Shown: positions 16,894 through 29,872, numbered from the stretch's first letter. The stretch: 64,000 nucleotides of DNA from Actinernus sp. WN-2022 (GCA_030867875.1 JAOWCC010000019.1:110736047-110800046); one strand, 5' to 3'. Notes: generated from the sequence alone by a model not told the origin. Program-made: numbers and translations.

Positions 16894-17351
16894 CTTTTTA
16901 AGTTGCCTTTAACTTGTAATGCAATGGGCATAATCGTATCTTCGTAGTCGTAACTTTCTTTTACCTTAACAAAGTCGTCAAGCAAATTATCCTCGTTACC
17001 CCCTCCATATGAATGATCCATCATTAAGGTCGGCACACACGAAGGGACAAGTCCCGGCCACAAAATTTTGTCCCCGCGACAATATTTTTCCTAGTTCAGA
17101 CGAGGAGACAAGTCCCAGGGACTTGTCACTTCGTGTGTAGCGACCTTTAAATCCTCGTGATCCGGCCTAGCACTTGTGGAGCTGCTCGAATAATAGAAGC
17201 CGCTGCGGTTTGGTTCTTGCTTGATTGGCCATCCGACTCTGCAGTTCTTGGCCCAGTGTCCGATACGGCGGCACCTGAGGCATTGCTTGGCATTTGCACC
17301 AAATTCTGTACGGCCTAGATACACAAAACGTCGGCAAAATAAATCAAACAC
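16894..17351 (-). pseudogene. DIRS-like retrotransposon fragment, zinc-knuckle region (right of the Polinton)
   Basis: Minus-strand reading gives a CCHC knuckle CLRCRRIGHWAKNC (about 17250-17290), then acidic sequence and VKGNLKRN up to the Polinton edge near 16900. In DIRS-type elements a knuckle precedes the RT, whose blocks continue at 1705 and below on the same strand. A 120-bp MITE (17027-17146) interrupts it. The frame is not exactly continuous across the empty target site, as expected for a decayed host copy. Confidence 0.6.
17027..17146. mobile_element. 120-bp MITE (PIF/Harbinger-like TSD) inside the DIRS copy
   Basis: Terminal inverted repeats AGGTCGGCACACACGAAG and CTTCGTGTGTAGCGACCT, an inner arm GGGACAAGTCCC/GGGACTTGTC, and TTA duplicated on both sides (17024-17026, 17147-17149). 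No coding capacity. Confidence 0.7.
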
Positions 17352-17438
17352 CTGGATTCAACTAATCAAAGCCTACAAGGGCGGGTAGGCGGGACTGGAA
17401 GGCCAACGTCAGTTATGAATGCGTGAGCGAGATCGAGG

Positions 17439-17851
17439 AATAGACCAGTTCTCGGTAAATTCCGACATTTGGAAAGGGGTGCAAACATGGCGCGAAATAC
17501 AGTGTTTGTATGGGAATCGATGGGAATCCGATGCCAAATAAAATCCGTAATGCAATCGTGTTTTCAGTTTTCCATACATTGTCTGTAAATTTTCACGCGG
17601 AATTCGACTCGTTTTTACAGACAATGTATGGAAAACTGAAAACACGATTGCACACTTCCCAGCACAGCTACATCCCTCAAATTTCGATATGTTAATCTTT
17701 TACCTGGTATCTTAAGTTTGTATCTGAAGAATATTTCAGAAATTCGAATTTTACGGATTTTATTTGGCATCGGATTCCCATACAAACACTGTATTTCGTG
17801 CCATGTTTGCACCCCTTTCAAAATGTCGGAATTTACCGCGAACTGGTCTAT
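17439..17851. mobile_element. Foldback/MITE A
   Basis: Long imperfect inverted repeat: the arm starting AATAGACCAGTTCTCGGTAA pairs with the arm ending at 17851. Inside is a second inverted repeat of about 37 bp (17551-17587 with 17617-17653). Spurious short ORFs arise from the arms. Confidence 0.75.
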
Positions 17852-18000
17852 AGATGGTTTTCACTCAATCCCCAGAGATTCAAATGACAAAGGGCATCTG
17901 GCGGCCCATGTTGGTGTACCTAACAAAAGAAGCTAACGAAGAATCTATTGTTAAAGGTACACCAACATGGCCGCCGTGACGTCATGTGAAAACCATCTAT
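17849..18000. mobile_element. MITE B (TA-flanked), copy 1
   Basis: Ends ATAGATGGTTTTCAC and GTGAAAACCATCTAT, with TA at both borders, suggesting a Tc1/mariner-type origin. The internal inverted segment contains CATGTTGGTGTAC. A second copy in opposite orientation is at 36994-37143. Confidence 0.8.
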
Positions 18001-18360
18001 ACATGCATCAGGAGTTCCGGACTTCCGGTTGGATCACACTGCATTCTGGGTAGGTGGGCTCAGAAAAGTGGGCATCAACTTCTAGATCGGCCATATTGGA
18101 TTTGAGTGCAGTCAATTTTTGCTCCTTTGCAAGTTCAAAAACTTACTACCTAATACACGGAATATCTTACCTTTACAGATTCTTCAGTTGGGAGTTCTAA
18201 GTCGATGTTTAAGCTTCAGAACGGGATTAATAAAGTTTCCAAGTTGACTGCGCTCAAATCCAATATGGCCGCTCTGGAAGTTGATGCCCACTTTTCTGAG
18301 CCCACCTACCCAGAATGCAGTGTGATCCAACCGGAAGTTCGGAACTCCTGATGCATGTAT
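17999..18360. mobile_element. Foldback/MITE C
   Basis: Inverted arms of about 115 bp (18000-18114 with 18243-18360), beginning ACATGCATCAGGAGTTCCGG, with a unique centre of about 130 bp. It abuts MITE B. Confidence 0.8.
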
Positions 18361-21300
18361 AGGGGTAATCTGTTGTCTGTATAAATACTTGTAAAATTCA
18401 TTAATAATTCATTAGGGTACTAGCCAATCCCATGTGCTGAATGACACCACATGATCGCCTCTGTACTCCCTAGAAACCCGATTAATAAAACATCAGGTTC
18501 TATATCGAGATACAGACCCCATGGTCCGTTATAGCTCTAGTAGTATTCTGTATCAGGTACAGAATACTAGCTAAGCTAGTGATGGAAGTCTCACGACCGA
18601 TCACCGACTTCCCCTATCCCGGAATGGGTGAAATGACAAAGTACATCTGCTCTCTTATTATGTACACACCATCTATTCCATGTGGGACCTGTTTTTCTGC
18701 ACGCTACGCTCTGCTCTCTTATTGCATACACATTGTCTCTTCGATGTGGGATATGTTTTTGTGAGAAGTTAATTCATCCCACAACGATAGCAAGGTGGGA
18801 GAAATCAAAGGTTAAAATTTTATGTCGTGCATATTAATGGATTCTAGTTATCTATTCATTTTACAAGTAAGATAAAATATTCGCGTCCGATCTGTATGGG
18901 CTTTACAATGGCTCTACTACGTATCAGAGTCCTTAATAATTCATGAAAGAAAAACAAAGGAAATCACTGACCAATAAGTGATCTGTAAATCTGATACAGA
19001 TTTCGTCCTGATTTACATAAACTTTTGCTTCGATTTTCTCGGCCAAAATAAGTGTTTCACTAAAATTACTGAAAACATGACTCTGCATCTAGACGGTTGA
19101 TAAGTCAGATAAAGAATTCGTGTCCGTGCTTTATGGGATTTACAAACTCTCGCTTTCAGCCCGATAAAGCACGGCCACTAATTCTGTATCTATTACCTAA
19201 ATGAGCCAATCAGAAAGAGCCAAGAGGCAAAAACACTCCGTAAAGGGAACTGAACCCTAAAATCAACCCAACGTCTATACAAAGATGTACAGTATGTTGC
19301 CCTAATTCCAATCGGTACTCAATTCCAGCCACTTTGTCTTTGAGACTCGATTATTCTCCGTAAACTATAAATAAATAAATAAACGACACAATCCGATAAA
19401 TTATTAATTAGTTTGCTTTCATAAACTATTGTTGTGGGCTTCCTGTCGTCTTTTTAGGCGGGAAAATCCAAGCTTTTGTAAAGGTAAGTCGAGTCTCAAT
19501 TTATCCAAGTGTGTCTTTTGACTGCACTTTGAATTAGGCAATAAAGCAACAGAAGTGTTTTCTCGCAAAGTAGGGTATGTGAAATGTTGATTTTTGGCAT
19601 AGAAGAAACTCTAAAGATTACCTCAGTTCTGAGAGGAAAAATAGTCTGAACGGTTTCAAATTACGGAGTGCATCTTCAATTGAAAGTCCGCCTGTATTTT
19701 CGTTTGGTGTGCCTAATTCCGGCATGGTATGGTTTCTAATTTTGGAACCCATACTAAACTGTAAACACTGAGAGTTATAGAAACAGGTGGGCGTATCTGA
19801 AATTCACGATAGCCCTTCACCACCGCATTCAAAATGACAATGCGAACCATTTTGCAATATCCAAAGCTGAGCGATTGAGTGAACAACAAGTCAGCAGTTG
19901 TCATCGTGGGCGCAGTTGCTGTGATACAGGGATCCTGCAAGCCGTGCCTGATTCATATTTTTTCATCTCAAATACCTTGACAAGCAGCCACGGGAGTTTC
20001 TAGTTGAAATAAGCCGAAACAATATCGCCAAAACTTTAAGTACGCATCTTTATTTTTATCGGTTGGAATTAGAGCAACCCTGCCGGAATTAGGGCAACCA
20101 ATTTTAACAATATTTTTAGAAATAACTTGGTTAAATCGTGAAGAAAAATGAATCGAAACTTTACGCACGAGGAAACATGCTTCCCGATTTTTATTTTCGC
20201 CAAACTCAATGGAAAGATCTAGCTGTTGGAACCTTCCTTCCAATTAGGTGAGACTAAGAGTGCAAGGTAAGAGGAAAAACTCATTTTGGTCTGTAAAAAA
20301 TCAACAAGTTTTCATTTGGTTGTTATATCAACCTGAATTGTCGCACGTGAGTTTGCAAAATTCATGTAGTTTTTCAAAAAACGGCAAGGAAAAAGCTAAA
20401 AACCTTATCTGAATTATCTAAGACCAAGCAGGATGAATGACAACAAGTGGTCTTTAGCTTATATGAAGGCTTATTATTTCGTGACTTCGTCGCCGACGAA
20501 ATGTACTTTTACGGTTTGGGATTTTAAAAAAAAACAGAACAAAAAATGAAAATGTTGCCTTGCTTTTCCCTCTCTTGTACTCTAGCTCGATTCCTCACTA
20601 TTGTTTAAAAACTAGACTTGTCTTTAGTTTTACCGTACAAAATAAGTTAAACGAAAAGTGGTTTTGACTTTTGTTTGTTGGACCGCGAATAAAATTATCT
20701 CGGCCGGGATGGTTAGCAATTTTGTATTTGATAACTTCGTCGGTTGGTTGTATTTTTGTTAAATATATCTGTCGGTTTTGCTGATTAAAATCATATTGAA
20801 AGTCAACATGTGGTGAAGACATTCTTCCTTGTCGTTGCCATTTTGATTTCATTCACAATCGGCAATCGCTTGCCAGCGAATTTCCATGTCTATGGACTCT
20901 CATATAAACACTGCTTTCAGCCAATCAGCGCGCGAGTTTCCTCTGGGTTATTTTATAAACTATCATAAAATACGATGGGCATTTGAGAACAGCCGAAGGC
21001 GCGTGCTTTCAACATTTCTCGAGTGTTCTCAAATGGATTTAAGGCTTCTTTATCTGTTTTATAATATAGATTACACGCGCGATGAAAGGAAACCGCCAGT
21101 TGAAACAATAAAACACGGCAAACCATGTTATATACTCTGATAAAACATGGCTTTTTAGCCAATCAGAGCGCGCGTACTATCATATCTATATTATAAATCC
21201 CTATAAAGTTACACCTGATCATGAAGAGCACAAGACTTGGATGAATTACAGAGTGGGCTAGTGCTTGAAAAAGACAATAATTTCAATTTATTTCACATTA

Positions 21301-21430
21301 AGAATATTTACAGAACTGCACATTTAATATTAGCGGTTGCTGTTCGAATTGTAAGTCGAATTTTTATGTTGGCTAGCACTTACGTGTTAGCAATTCAACT
21401 CCTAGTTCCCTGATCGTTTGCAACGTGATT
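18361..21430. other. Non-coding region with repeat debris
   Basis: No convincing gene. Visible: a perfect 12-bp hairpin TAGTATTCTGTA (18539-18568), a direct repeat of the type CTCTCTTATTRYRTACAC (about 18650 and 18715), weak inverted repeats around 18890 and 19110, and a foldback-like segment at 20880-21190 whose two sides carry AGCCAATCAG. Likely old MITEs. Confidence 0.5.
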
Positions 21431-21439
21431 TGCTGTCTC

Positions 21440-23330
21440 GGGAGAGTTCTTGATCAGCAAACGTTCGGTTGACCATATGCATCAAAGGCAACGTACCTTG
21501 GCTCCACGAGCGTTTCTTGAATGGAGAACCTACCTACAGTATCTTCCCAACAAATTACATTGTGTAGCGTAAAGACAGAAATTCTTCTGGTGGTGGAGTC
21601 TTTATTGCAATTAAAGATATCTATCCTAGTTATCCGCTGACCGATTTTGACACTGACTGTGAAATAGTATGGGCTTCTCTTCATCTTCCTTGTCAGGAAA
21701 AGGTGCTACTAGCTTCACATTACCGTCCTCCAAGATCTCGCCTTGATGTAACTGAAGAATTTTGTAATCCTGTGAACAAAGTATACGAAAGCCATGCTTC
21801 TACTTACCCCCAGATGTTGATTGGAGGTGACTTTCATTTACCTGGTATAAACTGGGAAAGTATGTCAACAACAACATGTGCAGATGTTGCAATATCCCAT
21901 ACTTTGATTGACTGTTTGCAGTCAGTGAAATACATCTTGGACCTTCTGCTCACCTCAAACCCCAATATGGTCTCAAATGAATCACACAAACCAAGTCCTA
22001 GCTATGACCATGATGCAGTTTACTTCGATCTTGATATCAAGCCTAAATTAAATAAAAGACCTGAACATTTATCATATCTATACAAGAAAGCAGATATGAA
22101 AAACCTTGAAACTGAATTAAATCTCATGGCAAATGAATTTAATATAAGATCTCTAAACGACCATACTGTTGATGAAAATTGGTCCTTCTTCAAGTCAAGA
22201 CTAAACCAAGCTGTAAATAAGCATGTACCTAGAAAACGAATAAAATCTAACCGAAGGCTTCCCTGGATTACAACTCAAATCAGAAGGATGATGAGAAAGA
22301 GAGAGAGAGACTGTTTAAAAAAGCCAGAAGATCGAAAAGTGCTTCCCATTGGCAGTCTTATAAGAAGTATCGAAACTCGGTTAAGAGACATATCGAATCA
22401 TCTCACAGCAAATATGTCAATGATGTCATTGGAGGTAGCCTTGAAGAAGGTGATAGTAAATCCTTTTGGAACTACATTAAACTGAAAAGAACAGAGCCTG
22501 TTGGAGTACCACCACTACGTGATGGTGACGTCCTTACAGAATCGAATAAAGCGGGGAAGGCAGATCTTCTCAACAGTTACTTTAAATCTGTCTTCACCAA
22601 AGAGAACACTTTGAATATATCACACACAGGCCCTAGTCCTTACCCTGATGTTGATGAAATTGTTTTTAGCTCCATTGGCATTGAGAAACAGCTCCAAAAG
22701 TTAAAGCCTAGGAAAGCTGCTGGGCCAGATCAAATTTCTCCTTGGGTACTGAAGAACTTTGCCCCCCAGTGTGCTGTGATGCTCAATGGAATTTTTACCC
22801 AGTCTTATGATACGGGTACTCTCCCAAAGGAATGGAAAACGGCAATTGTCTCACCGGTCCATAAGAAAGGTGATAAATCCTCCCAAAAAAACTACAGGCC
22901 TATTTCCTTGACATGCATTGCATGTAAAGTAATGGAACACATTATCTGCAGCTCCATGGCAAACCACTTTGATAAGTATAGCATCCTTACACCTCTTCAA
23001 CATGGATTCCGCAGAAGCTTCTCCACTGAGACCCAATTGATCTCGGTCCTTGATGACTGGTTTACTTCACTGGATAAACATATAAGAACTGATGTGTTGC
23101 TGTTAGACTTTTCTAAAGCGTTTGACTCAGTACCTCATAACTATGGTATTTCTACTAAAACTCTATCTTGGATTAAGGGTTTCCTTCTAAACCGCTCCCA
23201 ATGTGTCCAAGTGTCTGGTGCTAAATCTGATTGGACACACGTCTCTTCTGGCGTTCCCTACGCACTGTTTTGGGCCCCCTCCTGTTCTTGGCTTACATAA
23301 ACGATATAACATGTAATCTTAAGAGTCATT
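21440..23330 (+). pseudogene. Truncated non-LTR retrotransposon (endonuclease and RT)
   Basis: Jockey/CR1-type LINE. The AP-endonuclease C-terminal half is readable from about 21590 (SSGGGVFIAI, then HYRPPRS at 21720 and GGDFHLPGINW at 21826). RT blocks follow at 22611-23300: [62 protein letters not shown]. At about 23260 a one-base change shifts the LGPLLFLAYINDI block to another frame, and sequence ends near 23330 before the catalytic YADD. Frameshifts also occur near 22480. 5' and 3' truncated, inactive. Confidence 0.88.
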
Positions 23331-24039
23331 GTCTGAGAAAACCGGGCAGAATCGAAAGATGGGGGTCGGCCGATTCCCTTAATTTTTTCAGCATTTAGTA
23401 GGTACCTGATAAGATTACGAACGGTGGTATTTAAAGTTCCACTCGCCTTTTCGTTTCTGAGATTGACCACCCCCTCCATTTTTGGCCTAGGCAGGCCGTA
23501 AAAACAGTAAAATCTGGGCTAACTTTGAAAGGCTGTCAAAGTCACTACGCACAACTGACGACTTTGTTACATTTTGTGTGCATTATCTACCATTTAAATA
23601 GCATGTTCACGTTAGAAAAACTCGAGTCCGTGAAAATAGTGTTTTCATATAATCGGATAAAATTCGGTATTTTAGCTTATCACGAAAATCACCAGAATGG
23701 AGTACAGTCATTTTTAAGGTTTTTTTATTTTTAATTTTATTTATTTTTAATTAATATTTATTGGAACTACTTTTAATTACAAAGACAAAGTTGCAGAACT
23801 TTACAAAACTGAACTACAACTTACAAATACAACTAAATTACATACAGATACAAAGTGCAAACTTTACAATACTAGTCTACAAAAAGAAAAGCTATAAAAT
23901 TCAAAACTACTACAAGTATACATTAGAAAAATTACATACAAAAAGTGATAAAGTAATAATAGGTGGCTGTACGATATTTTATAAGTTTAACTTTTCTCAC
24001 TTTCGGTAATGCGTCAGGAGATTTCTATTTTACCTGGCT
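23331..24039. other. AT-rich non-coding stretch
   Basis: No gene seen. 23720-24000 is very AT-rich with a loose AAAACTACAACTTACAAATAC-like low-complexity pattern. Confidence 0.5.
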
Positions 24040-25109
24040 ATAAAGAGCTCGATGCTATAAAACCAACAGTTAAGATACTCTTTGTAAAAGCCTGGGATAA
24101 ATATTGATAGTTTCGCAATGCTAAACCACAATTTAGGAGAAATTGTCCGCCTACGGGTGCTAGATAATGCTCAAGAAAAAGTTTCCATGAGCTAGGATAA
24201 TCATCGCAAAAAAAATTAATACACATAATTCTCTGTGACTGAATGATTGATTGGAGATCGGGCATTTTTAGACCGGCCTAAATCAATCTCATTTATAAGC
24301 GCTAATCGCTTGATCTTGTCTTTACCATTCCAAATAAAATCATACAAAATGCTATTTGCTTGGGCGATCGTTTCCTTGTCTACACATATTAGTGAAGTTC
24401 TATACATGATTTTAGGTATAGCAAAATATTTAATTATTTGTATCTTTCCAAGAAGAGTAAGATTTCTCCATTTCCAAATATTTAAAATTCCTAATATTTT
24501 AATAGGGTTATCAATATCATTAATATTTAGTCCAACAGGAGATTGTTTTTTTGCATCACTGCCTAGCCACATTGCTTCGGTTTTAGTAGTATTAACCAGT
24601 AGTCCAGAGCTCATTCCAAATTCATCGAGCAATGCACATAGCTTGAGATAAGATTGATAATCTTTCAAAAAGGTAGTCAGATCATCCGCAAATATGGACA
24701 GTTTCACTTCTTCGTTATTGACATAAATACCTTGGATTTCCTTTTCATTTCGCACAGAAATTGCTAACAGCTCCAGTGCAATTATAAATAAGTAAGGAGC
24801 CAGGGGGTCGCCTTGTCTTACACCTCTACCCACTCTGAAATAGCTTGTACAAAAATTATTATTCATCACGCAGCTAGATAAATTATGATAAAACGTTTTA
24901 ACCCAGCTTATAAAAGAGGGCCCGAAATTAAATGCTTTTAATGAGGCAAATAGAAATTTCCAGTTCAGCGAATCAAATGCTTTTTCAAAGTCAATAGCAA
25001 CTAAAATGCCAGGTATGTTCTTGTATTGCGTAAAATCTATCATGTCATCAATTGTCCTAACAGCATGAAAGATTGTTCTGCCTTTTACATAAGCGTGTTG
25101 ATTATGGTT

Positions 25110-25530
25110 AATAAGGAAGAGTTAAATACCGAGAACCGAGGCTTTTAGCCAGATAAAAGATCTGGATAAAAGCTGAGGTTCTCGGTATTTAACTGGCTTA
25201 TTTCATACTTGACGAGGTTTTCGTCATTGATGTAGCTCTTTTTAGGTAGATTTTGGGCGAGTACCAAGACGGAGAAAAGGTTCTAAATCATTATAAGGAT
25301 ATTTAGTCAGTTTGGCTGAAGCCAAGGTGATGAATTCCTTGGAGAAAATAAATAAATAAGCTAGAAACAACAAAATATCGTTGAATTGTATTGAATTGCT
25401 CGTTATAAATGCAAGGGATGTATGAGAAAAGTTCCCGGGATGTATCTGGATTTATAATGAGGTATGTATGGGAAATAAAGCCTCATGAATAACAAAGAAA
25501 ACCGTGTCAAGTATTAAATAATATCGGATA
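25110..25530. mobile_element. MITE D, copy 1, inserted in the L1-type LINE
   Basis: Begins near AATACCGAGAACCGAGG and ends near GAAAACCGTGTCAAGTATT; an inner hairpin pairs TACCGAGAACC with GGTTCTCGGTA. LINE coding resumes on both sides. A related copy is at 26373-26690. Confidence 0.65.
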
Positions 25531-25635
25531 AAACCTTCTGTAAACGATTTGCGAGTGCTTTAGAACCAATTTTTCCGTTTACATTAATTAAAGAAATAGG
25601 ACGCCAGTTTTTTTAGGATAAGCCTGTCTTTGTCA

Positions 25636-25806
25636 GTTCAGTTCAGATTTTTTTATTTTTTTATTTTGCACATGCTCAAAAAGAAAAATATTACAGTTTA
25701 TGAGTATTAGAAAGGTAATATAAGAAGTAAATATAAGTGAGAGAAAATATGATGAATCAATCGTGCGCAGTGGTCAAAGTAGCATTAGGGCTTTCGAGTT
25801 GACCAC
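25636..25806. mobile_element. Short insertion in the L1-type LINE with TTGTC duplication
   Basis: About 170 bp of AT-rich sequence interrupts the LINE between two TTGTC pentamers; RT coding resumes on either side. No internal structure identifies its class. Confidence 0.45.
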
Positions 25807-26372
25807 TTGTCCTTTTTTTCGATTAATTTAATGATTGCTTGTTTTTGAGAATTGGACAGTTCACCATGAATATGCGAATAATTCAAAGAGTCAACTAAAT
25901 ATTTTCCTACCAACGGCGGCCAAAAGGATTTATAAAATTCGGTAGTCAAACCATCATTACCAGGAGACTTATTATGTTCCATTTAGGGTGAGTTCCCCTT
26001 CACACAAATCTTTCAGATGATCCGATAATTTAGGAATATTCGGGTTGGCAAGGAATCTACTGGCATGATCTTCCGAAAACGCAGTGGTGATTTCAGTATA
26101 TAGTGATGAATAAAAGGATTCAAGTTCGGATAAGATATTCCTGGGATTTGTTGTAGTGGTATTATCTTTACGGCTTATTTTTCTAATGCAGCTTTCTTTA
26201 AATTTATTACTTTCAAGGTTAATTTTTAATGTGCTGTTTCTCAAAAGTGCGGTAGTTTATTTCAACATTAAAATCATTTTTCAGTAGTCTACACAATTGC
26301 CGTCAAAAATCTGCAAAGTATTGATTGGCACTACTCAATGATTTAGTGTGAGCCGTGTGAGAAATAGCTGAA

Positions 26373-26690
26373 CATGTAAGAGTTTCATACCGAGAACCGA
26401 GGTTCTAAGCCCTAAACATCCCGAGGGCCGTAGGCCCCGAGGGATGTTTAGGGATTTATAGAACCGAAGGTTCGAGGTATGAAACCGACTTATATCACAT
26501 TTGGCGAGGTTTTCTCAAATAGAAAGGAGGTTTAAAACTGAGTTAGTACCCTCCCTGTAACAGTTATAAACCTCAGATTTATGATTTAATTATTCTATTG
26601 TTCAACGGGTTTATACCAGAGTTTCACCCCTTGAAGAACAAAGAAAACCGTGTCAAGTGTGATATAAGTGCATATATTAACTTTTTCCCC
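26373..26690. mobile_element. MITE D, copy 2
   Basis: Shares CATACCGAGAACCGAGG at one end and AAAACCGTGTCAAGTG at the other with the copy at 25110-25530. The centre contains an additional GC-rich palindrome around AGGGCCGTAGGCCC (26420-26440). Confidence 0.65.
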
Positions 26691-28775
26691 CGCCAAATTT
26701 TCATTCATAATATCAATCCGGTGTGTAGATTTCTCAAAGTATTATAGCATAATCTAATGAAAATGTCTCAGAAGACTATTACTTTACCTCGAAAAGTTTT
26801 AGGAAGAGGTAAAAGTGTAAATATTTGATGTTTACACAAGTAAAACTTGCTGACCTTCGAAAGACCCAGGTCAATTTAGTTATTGTTGTCTCGCTAGGGC
26901 AGTTGTGCTTGCCGTTCCCTTAACAGTGAAATAAAAATATACGATTAGAAGATCTATTGAGTTTGATGATTGTGGGCTATGATTATACATCCTTATAACC
27001 AGTTATAATACATAAAGTATTGGACATTCTCAGAGGGTACAATGTCACGCAAGACCAGCTGAACAAATTCTTCAAGGCCAATAAACTATAAATCCGAAGT
27101 ATTATGCATTGCAAATGTTTTTCCTCAGAGACATGTCTTCATTTACATGTAGGGTATAACATGTATCTAGTTCCTGTAATGATATTTTATTTATTTTGTT
27201 TTTCTATTTAGCGCATAAAAGTATTTGTGATGTATGTAATATTTCGCTGAAAAGGGGTTTGCATTTTTTGAAAGTCATTTCTTGTGATTGTTTAAAAAAA
27301 TGTCTAACTCTCCCTCTAATTGCTTATTGACGTAGAAAAAAAGAAAAGAAAAGTCAAAAATATAACCAGAACCAATAATGGGATAACTACGGACATTGTG
27401 GCAGTTTAACCTCTGGGCTCTGGCTCAGCATAACCTTCTTCTATGGCCTTCATGGCCAATCAATTATAATAATTTCCATGTTACGTTTTGGGCAAACAAA
27501 AGTGGCTTCTTCTATTTGCTCTGCCTTAAGATTAAAAAATCCATCGCGGTCAAGAATAAAATGTTTATTTTTTAACCTATTTGAATTTTATGCAAAATAT
27601 ATGTACAACTGGAGAGTTCAGGTTACTCAGCGCCAGGATGGCTAAGGTCAAAATATTACTATATTTACGAGGGTGGTGTAGTTTGCCAAGTGAATAAGTA
27701 GCTTCGGCATCAATATTGTTAGTTTCTTTCAAAAGAAAGGATTTTAAAGAATATATTTCAAACGCTTTAATAAGTGTTTAGGGCTAGTAGTTAGTATTTT
27801 CGTAACGTACAGGTAGGGTACCGGTATGAGAAGTTTATCATTTTTCAGCCGAGAACAAACAACTTGACGCATCGATACAAATGGAGAAAGGATTATTCTA
27901 CCTATAAATTAAATCGCCTGTTTCTTTGCTGATATTTCAAATTTTTGCTCCCTTCTTACATTACTGTAACTACATTGTAATATAGGCAATCGACAGATCC
28001 CAACAAAAACATTTGGAGCAAAATTTGACTCGAATCTGTTGGACTATGTCCCCCAGGGAAGGGGGGGTTGGGGGTGGTACTCCCACACATATGCTGTAAG
28101 AGTATGCGCCACCCTAAAGGGTAAGGTTTTGAGCTGTCTTAGTGTAAAATAGCCGGGGTAATAAATTTCCCATTTTTAGTTTGGAATAGGGTATGATCTT
28201 CACAGGGAAGTATGAGACTGCACATTTTCAAATATTTCACTTGTTGTAAATAGAGTATAGGTCTGAAAAATGGTATGGAAAATCTGATATTTTGGTTTGA
28301 AATAGGGCCAGGGTTTTGAGAACGGAGCGGCACACTCCCACCCAAAAACGTTATTTGGTATACTGATACTATTCATTCAGGTTATTATTGGATAATGTAT
28401 AGGCTATACAACTTGCGGGTTTATTTAACAGCAAGATAACTTTATTGTCCATCTTTGAGACGTGAATTACAATTTTAGAAGTCACAAGCAATGATATTTT
28501 CCAATCGATAAATTCGCAACCATGGTCGCGCGGCAAAGGTCCACAGTCTTCCACTATCTTAGCATTTATTTCAGTAGTATTTTAGTTTTTCAGTATTTTA
28601 GCATCGGTTATAGCTACAGGCCTTTATTAATTGCAAAAAGTATACCCTGATACCTTCACTGATTTGATTTATAGCTGTAAGCAAATACTTCATACATGTA
28701 CGTTTCACGTTCCTTGTTTCACTTTTGTCTTTATCGTCCTCCGTCCCACCATCCAAGTACTACTTATACACCAGG
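26691..28775. other. Non-coding region, nothing recognised
   Basis: AT-rich, no supported gene, no clear terminal repeats. Short frames at 28139-28554 have no recognisable features. Confidence 0.4.
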
Positions 28776-29035
28776 ACCCGGTTGTTTGAAGCAAGGGTAA
28801 TCACTACCCCGGGGTTAAATCACTAACCCGAGGGTAAATGCAAATGTACAGTTTAGCGCTATCCTAGGGATAAAGTTACACTCGCTTCAAACAACCGGCG
28901 TGTCCAGGGCCAAGGGTAAGCATTACACCGGGATTGAATCACTAACCCGACTCAGAGGGTGAAATGTACAGAATACAATTACAGATTTAGCGCTATCCTT
29001 GGGATAAAGTTACCATTGCTTCAAACAACCGAACC
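28776..29035. mobile_element. MITE E with internal duplication
   Basis: Ends CGGTTGTTTGAAGCAAGGGT and TTGCTTCAAACAACCG. Two head-to-tail half copies (28785-28900 and 28910-29030) each contain TTTAGCGCTATCCT. Non-coding. Confidence 0.7.
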
Positions 29036-29617
29036 CAGGACAACTGAATAAGATATACATGAAATCATGTCATCGGACCAAAAAGTGAGCATTCTGTGTG
29101 GAAAACTGTTGACCTGAGTCTAACCGGGATAAGGCGAATTTTGTTGTGATACATGTAGCTGAATAGAATGTCAACCAAAACATAAACGACATAACGATCG
29201 GCAGTTTTTTAGCGTCTCGCATTTTGACATTTCCACTCTTTCGAGCATTTACCCTTGAATGCCAGAGAATACTGCGAACTCAGTGATCGTTTTTGAAATA
29301 GAAAAAAACAAGGATTGCTAAATACTTGAGTTGTAGCAGGTTTTGAATTACAATTTCTTCATATTATCAATAATGTTACAATCAATTCCAAACCCGTGCA
29401 TGCCTCCTCTCCCAGGCAACCCCCAGGCATATGATTTTTTGGGATTTTTTCCATCAAATGTCCCACTACCCAGGCAGAAAAGCTGGTCAAATGCCCCACC
29501 ATTTTTTCTTACTGGTTGGTCAAAATGCCGCAGTTTAGGGGACGTGATCGAAAAATTTCAGAAATACGTCATCAATGATTTTTGACAATATCAGTCAATT
29601 CATTGCTTTAACTGATA
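29036..29617. other. Non-coding region, nothing recognised
   Basis: No gene or repeat structure supported. Confidence 0.4.
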
Positions 29618-29872
29618 GAGCGGTTTTCAATTGAGTGTAGTAAAACCAAACGCAAATTACCCACAGCCAGCCAATCATAGGAGCGAGTAATCACAAGTAA
29701 CTCGTAAATGGCTTCCCTGTGAGCCATTGGGGAACCAAAGCAAAACCAAAACCAGTTTGCGTTTGGTTTTACTTTGGATTCTGATTGGTTGGCTTACTTT
29801 CTCAGCCAATAGGAGAGCTTAGTAAACGCAAAACCAAAACACTTCCGACACTCAATTAAAATCCGCTCTAAT
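29618..29872. mobile_element. MITE F
   Basis: Terminal inverted repeats AGAGCGGTTTTCAATTGAGT and ACTCAATTAAAATCCGCTCT. Both sides also carry AAAACCAAA tracts in opposite orientation. Non-coding. Confidence 0.75.

Larger units (their letters stand above)
24040..26372 (-). pseudogene. L1/Tx1-type LINE ORF2 fragment with nested insertions
   Basis: Minus strand. N-terminal side: SELESFYSSLYTE (about 26130), then MEHNKSPGNDGLTTEFYKSF (25982) with a frameshift just before it, IIKLIEKKDK, LASYFFN-type NWRPISLIN block near 25600, NHNQHAYVKGR near 25090. The main open part 25043-24216 has AIDFEKAFDSLNW, VGRGVRQGDPLAPYLFI and IFADDLTTF, the catalytic FADD region. Two insertions (about 25110-25530 and 25636-25806) interrupt the frame. 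Block order fits the L1/Tx1 branch. Dead copy. Confidence 0.85.
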
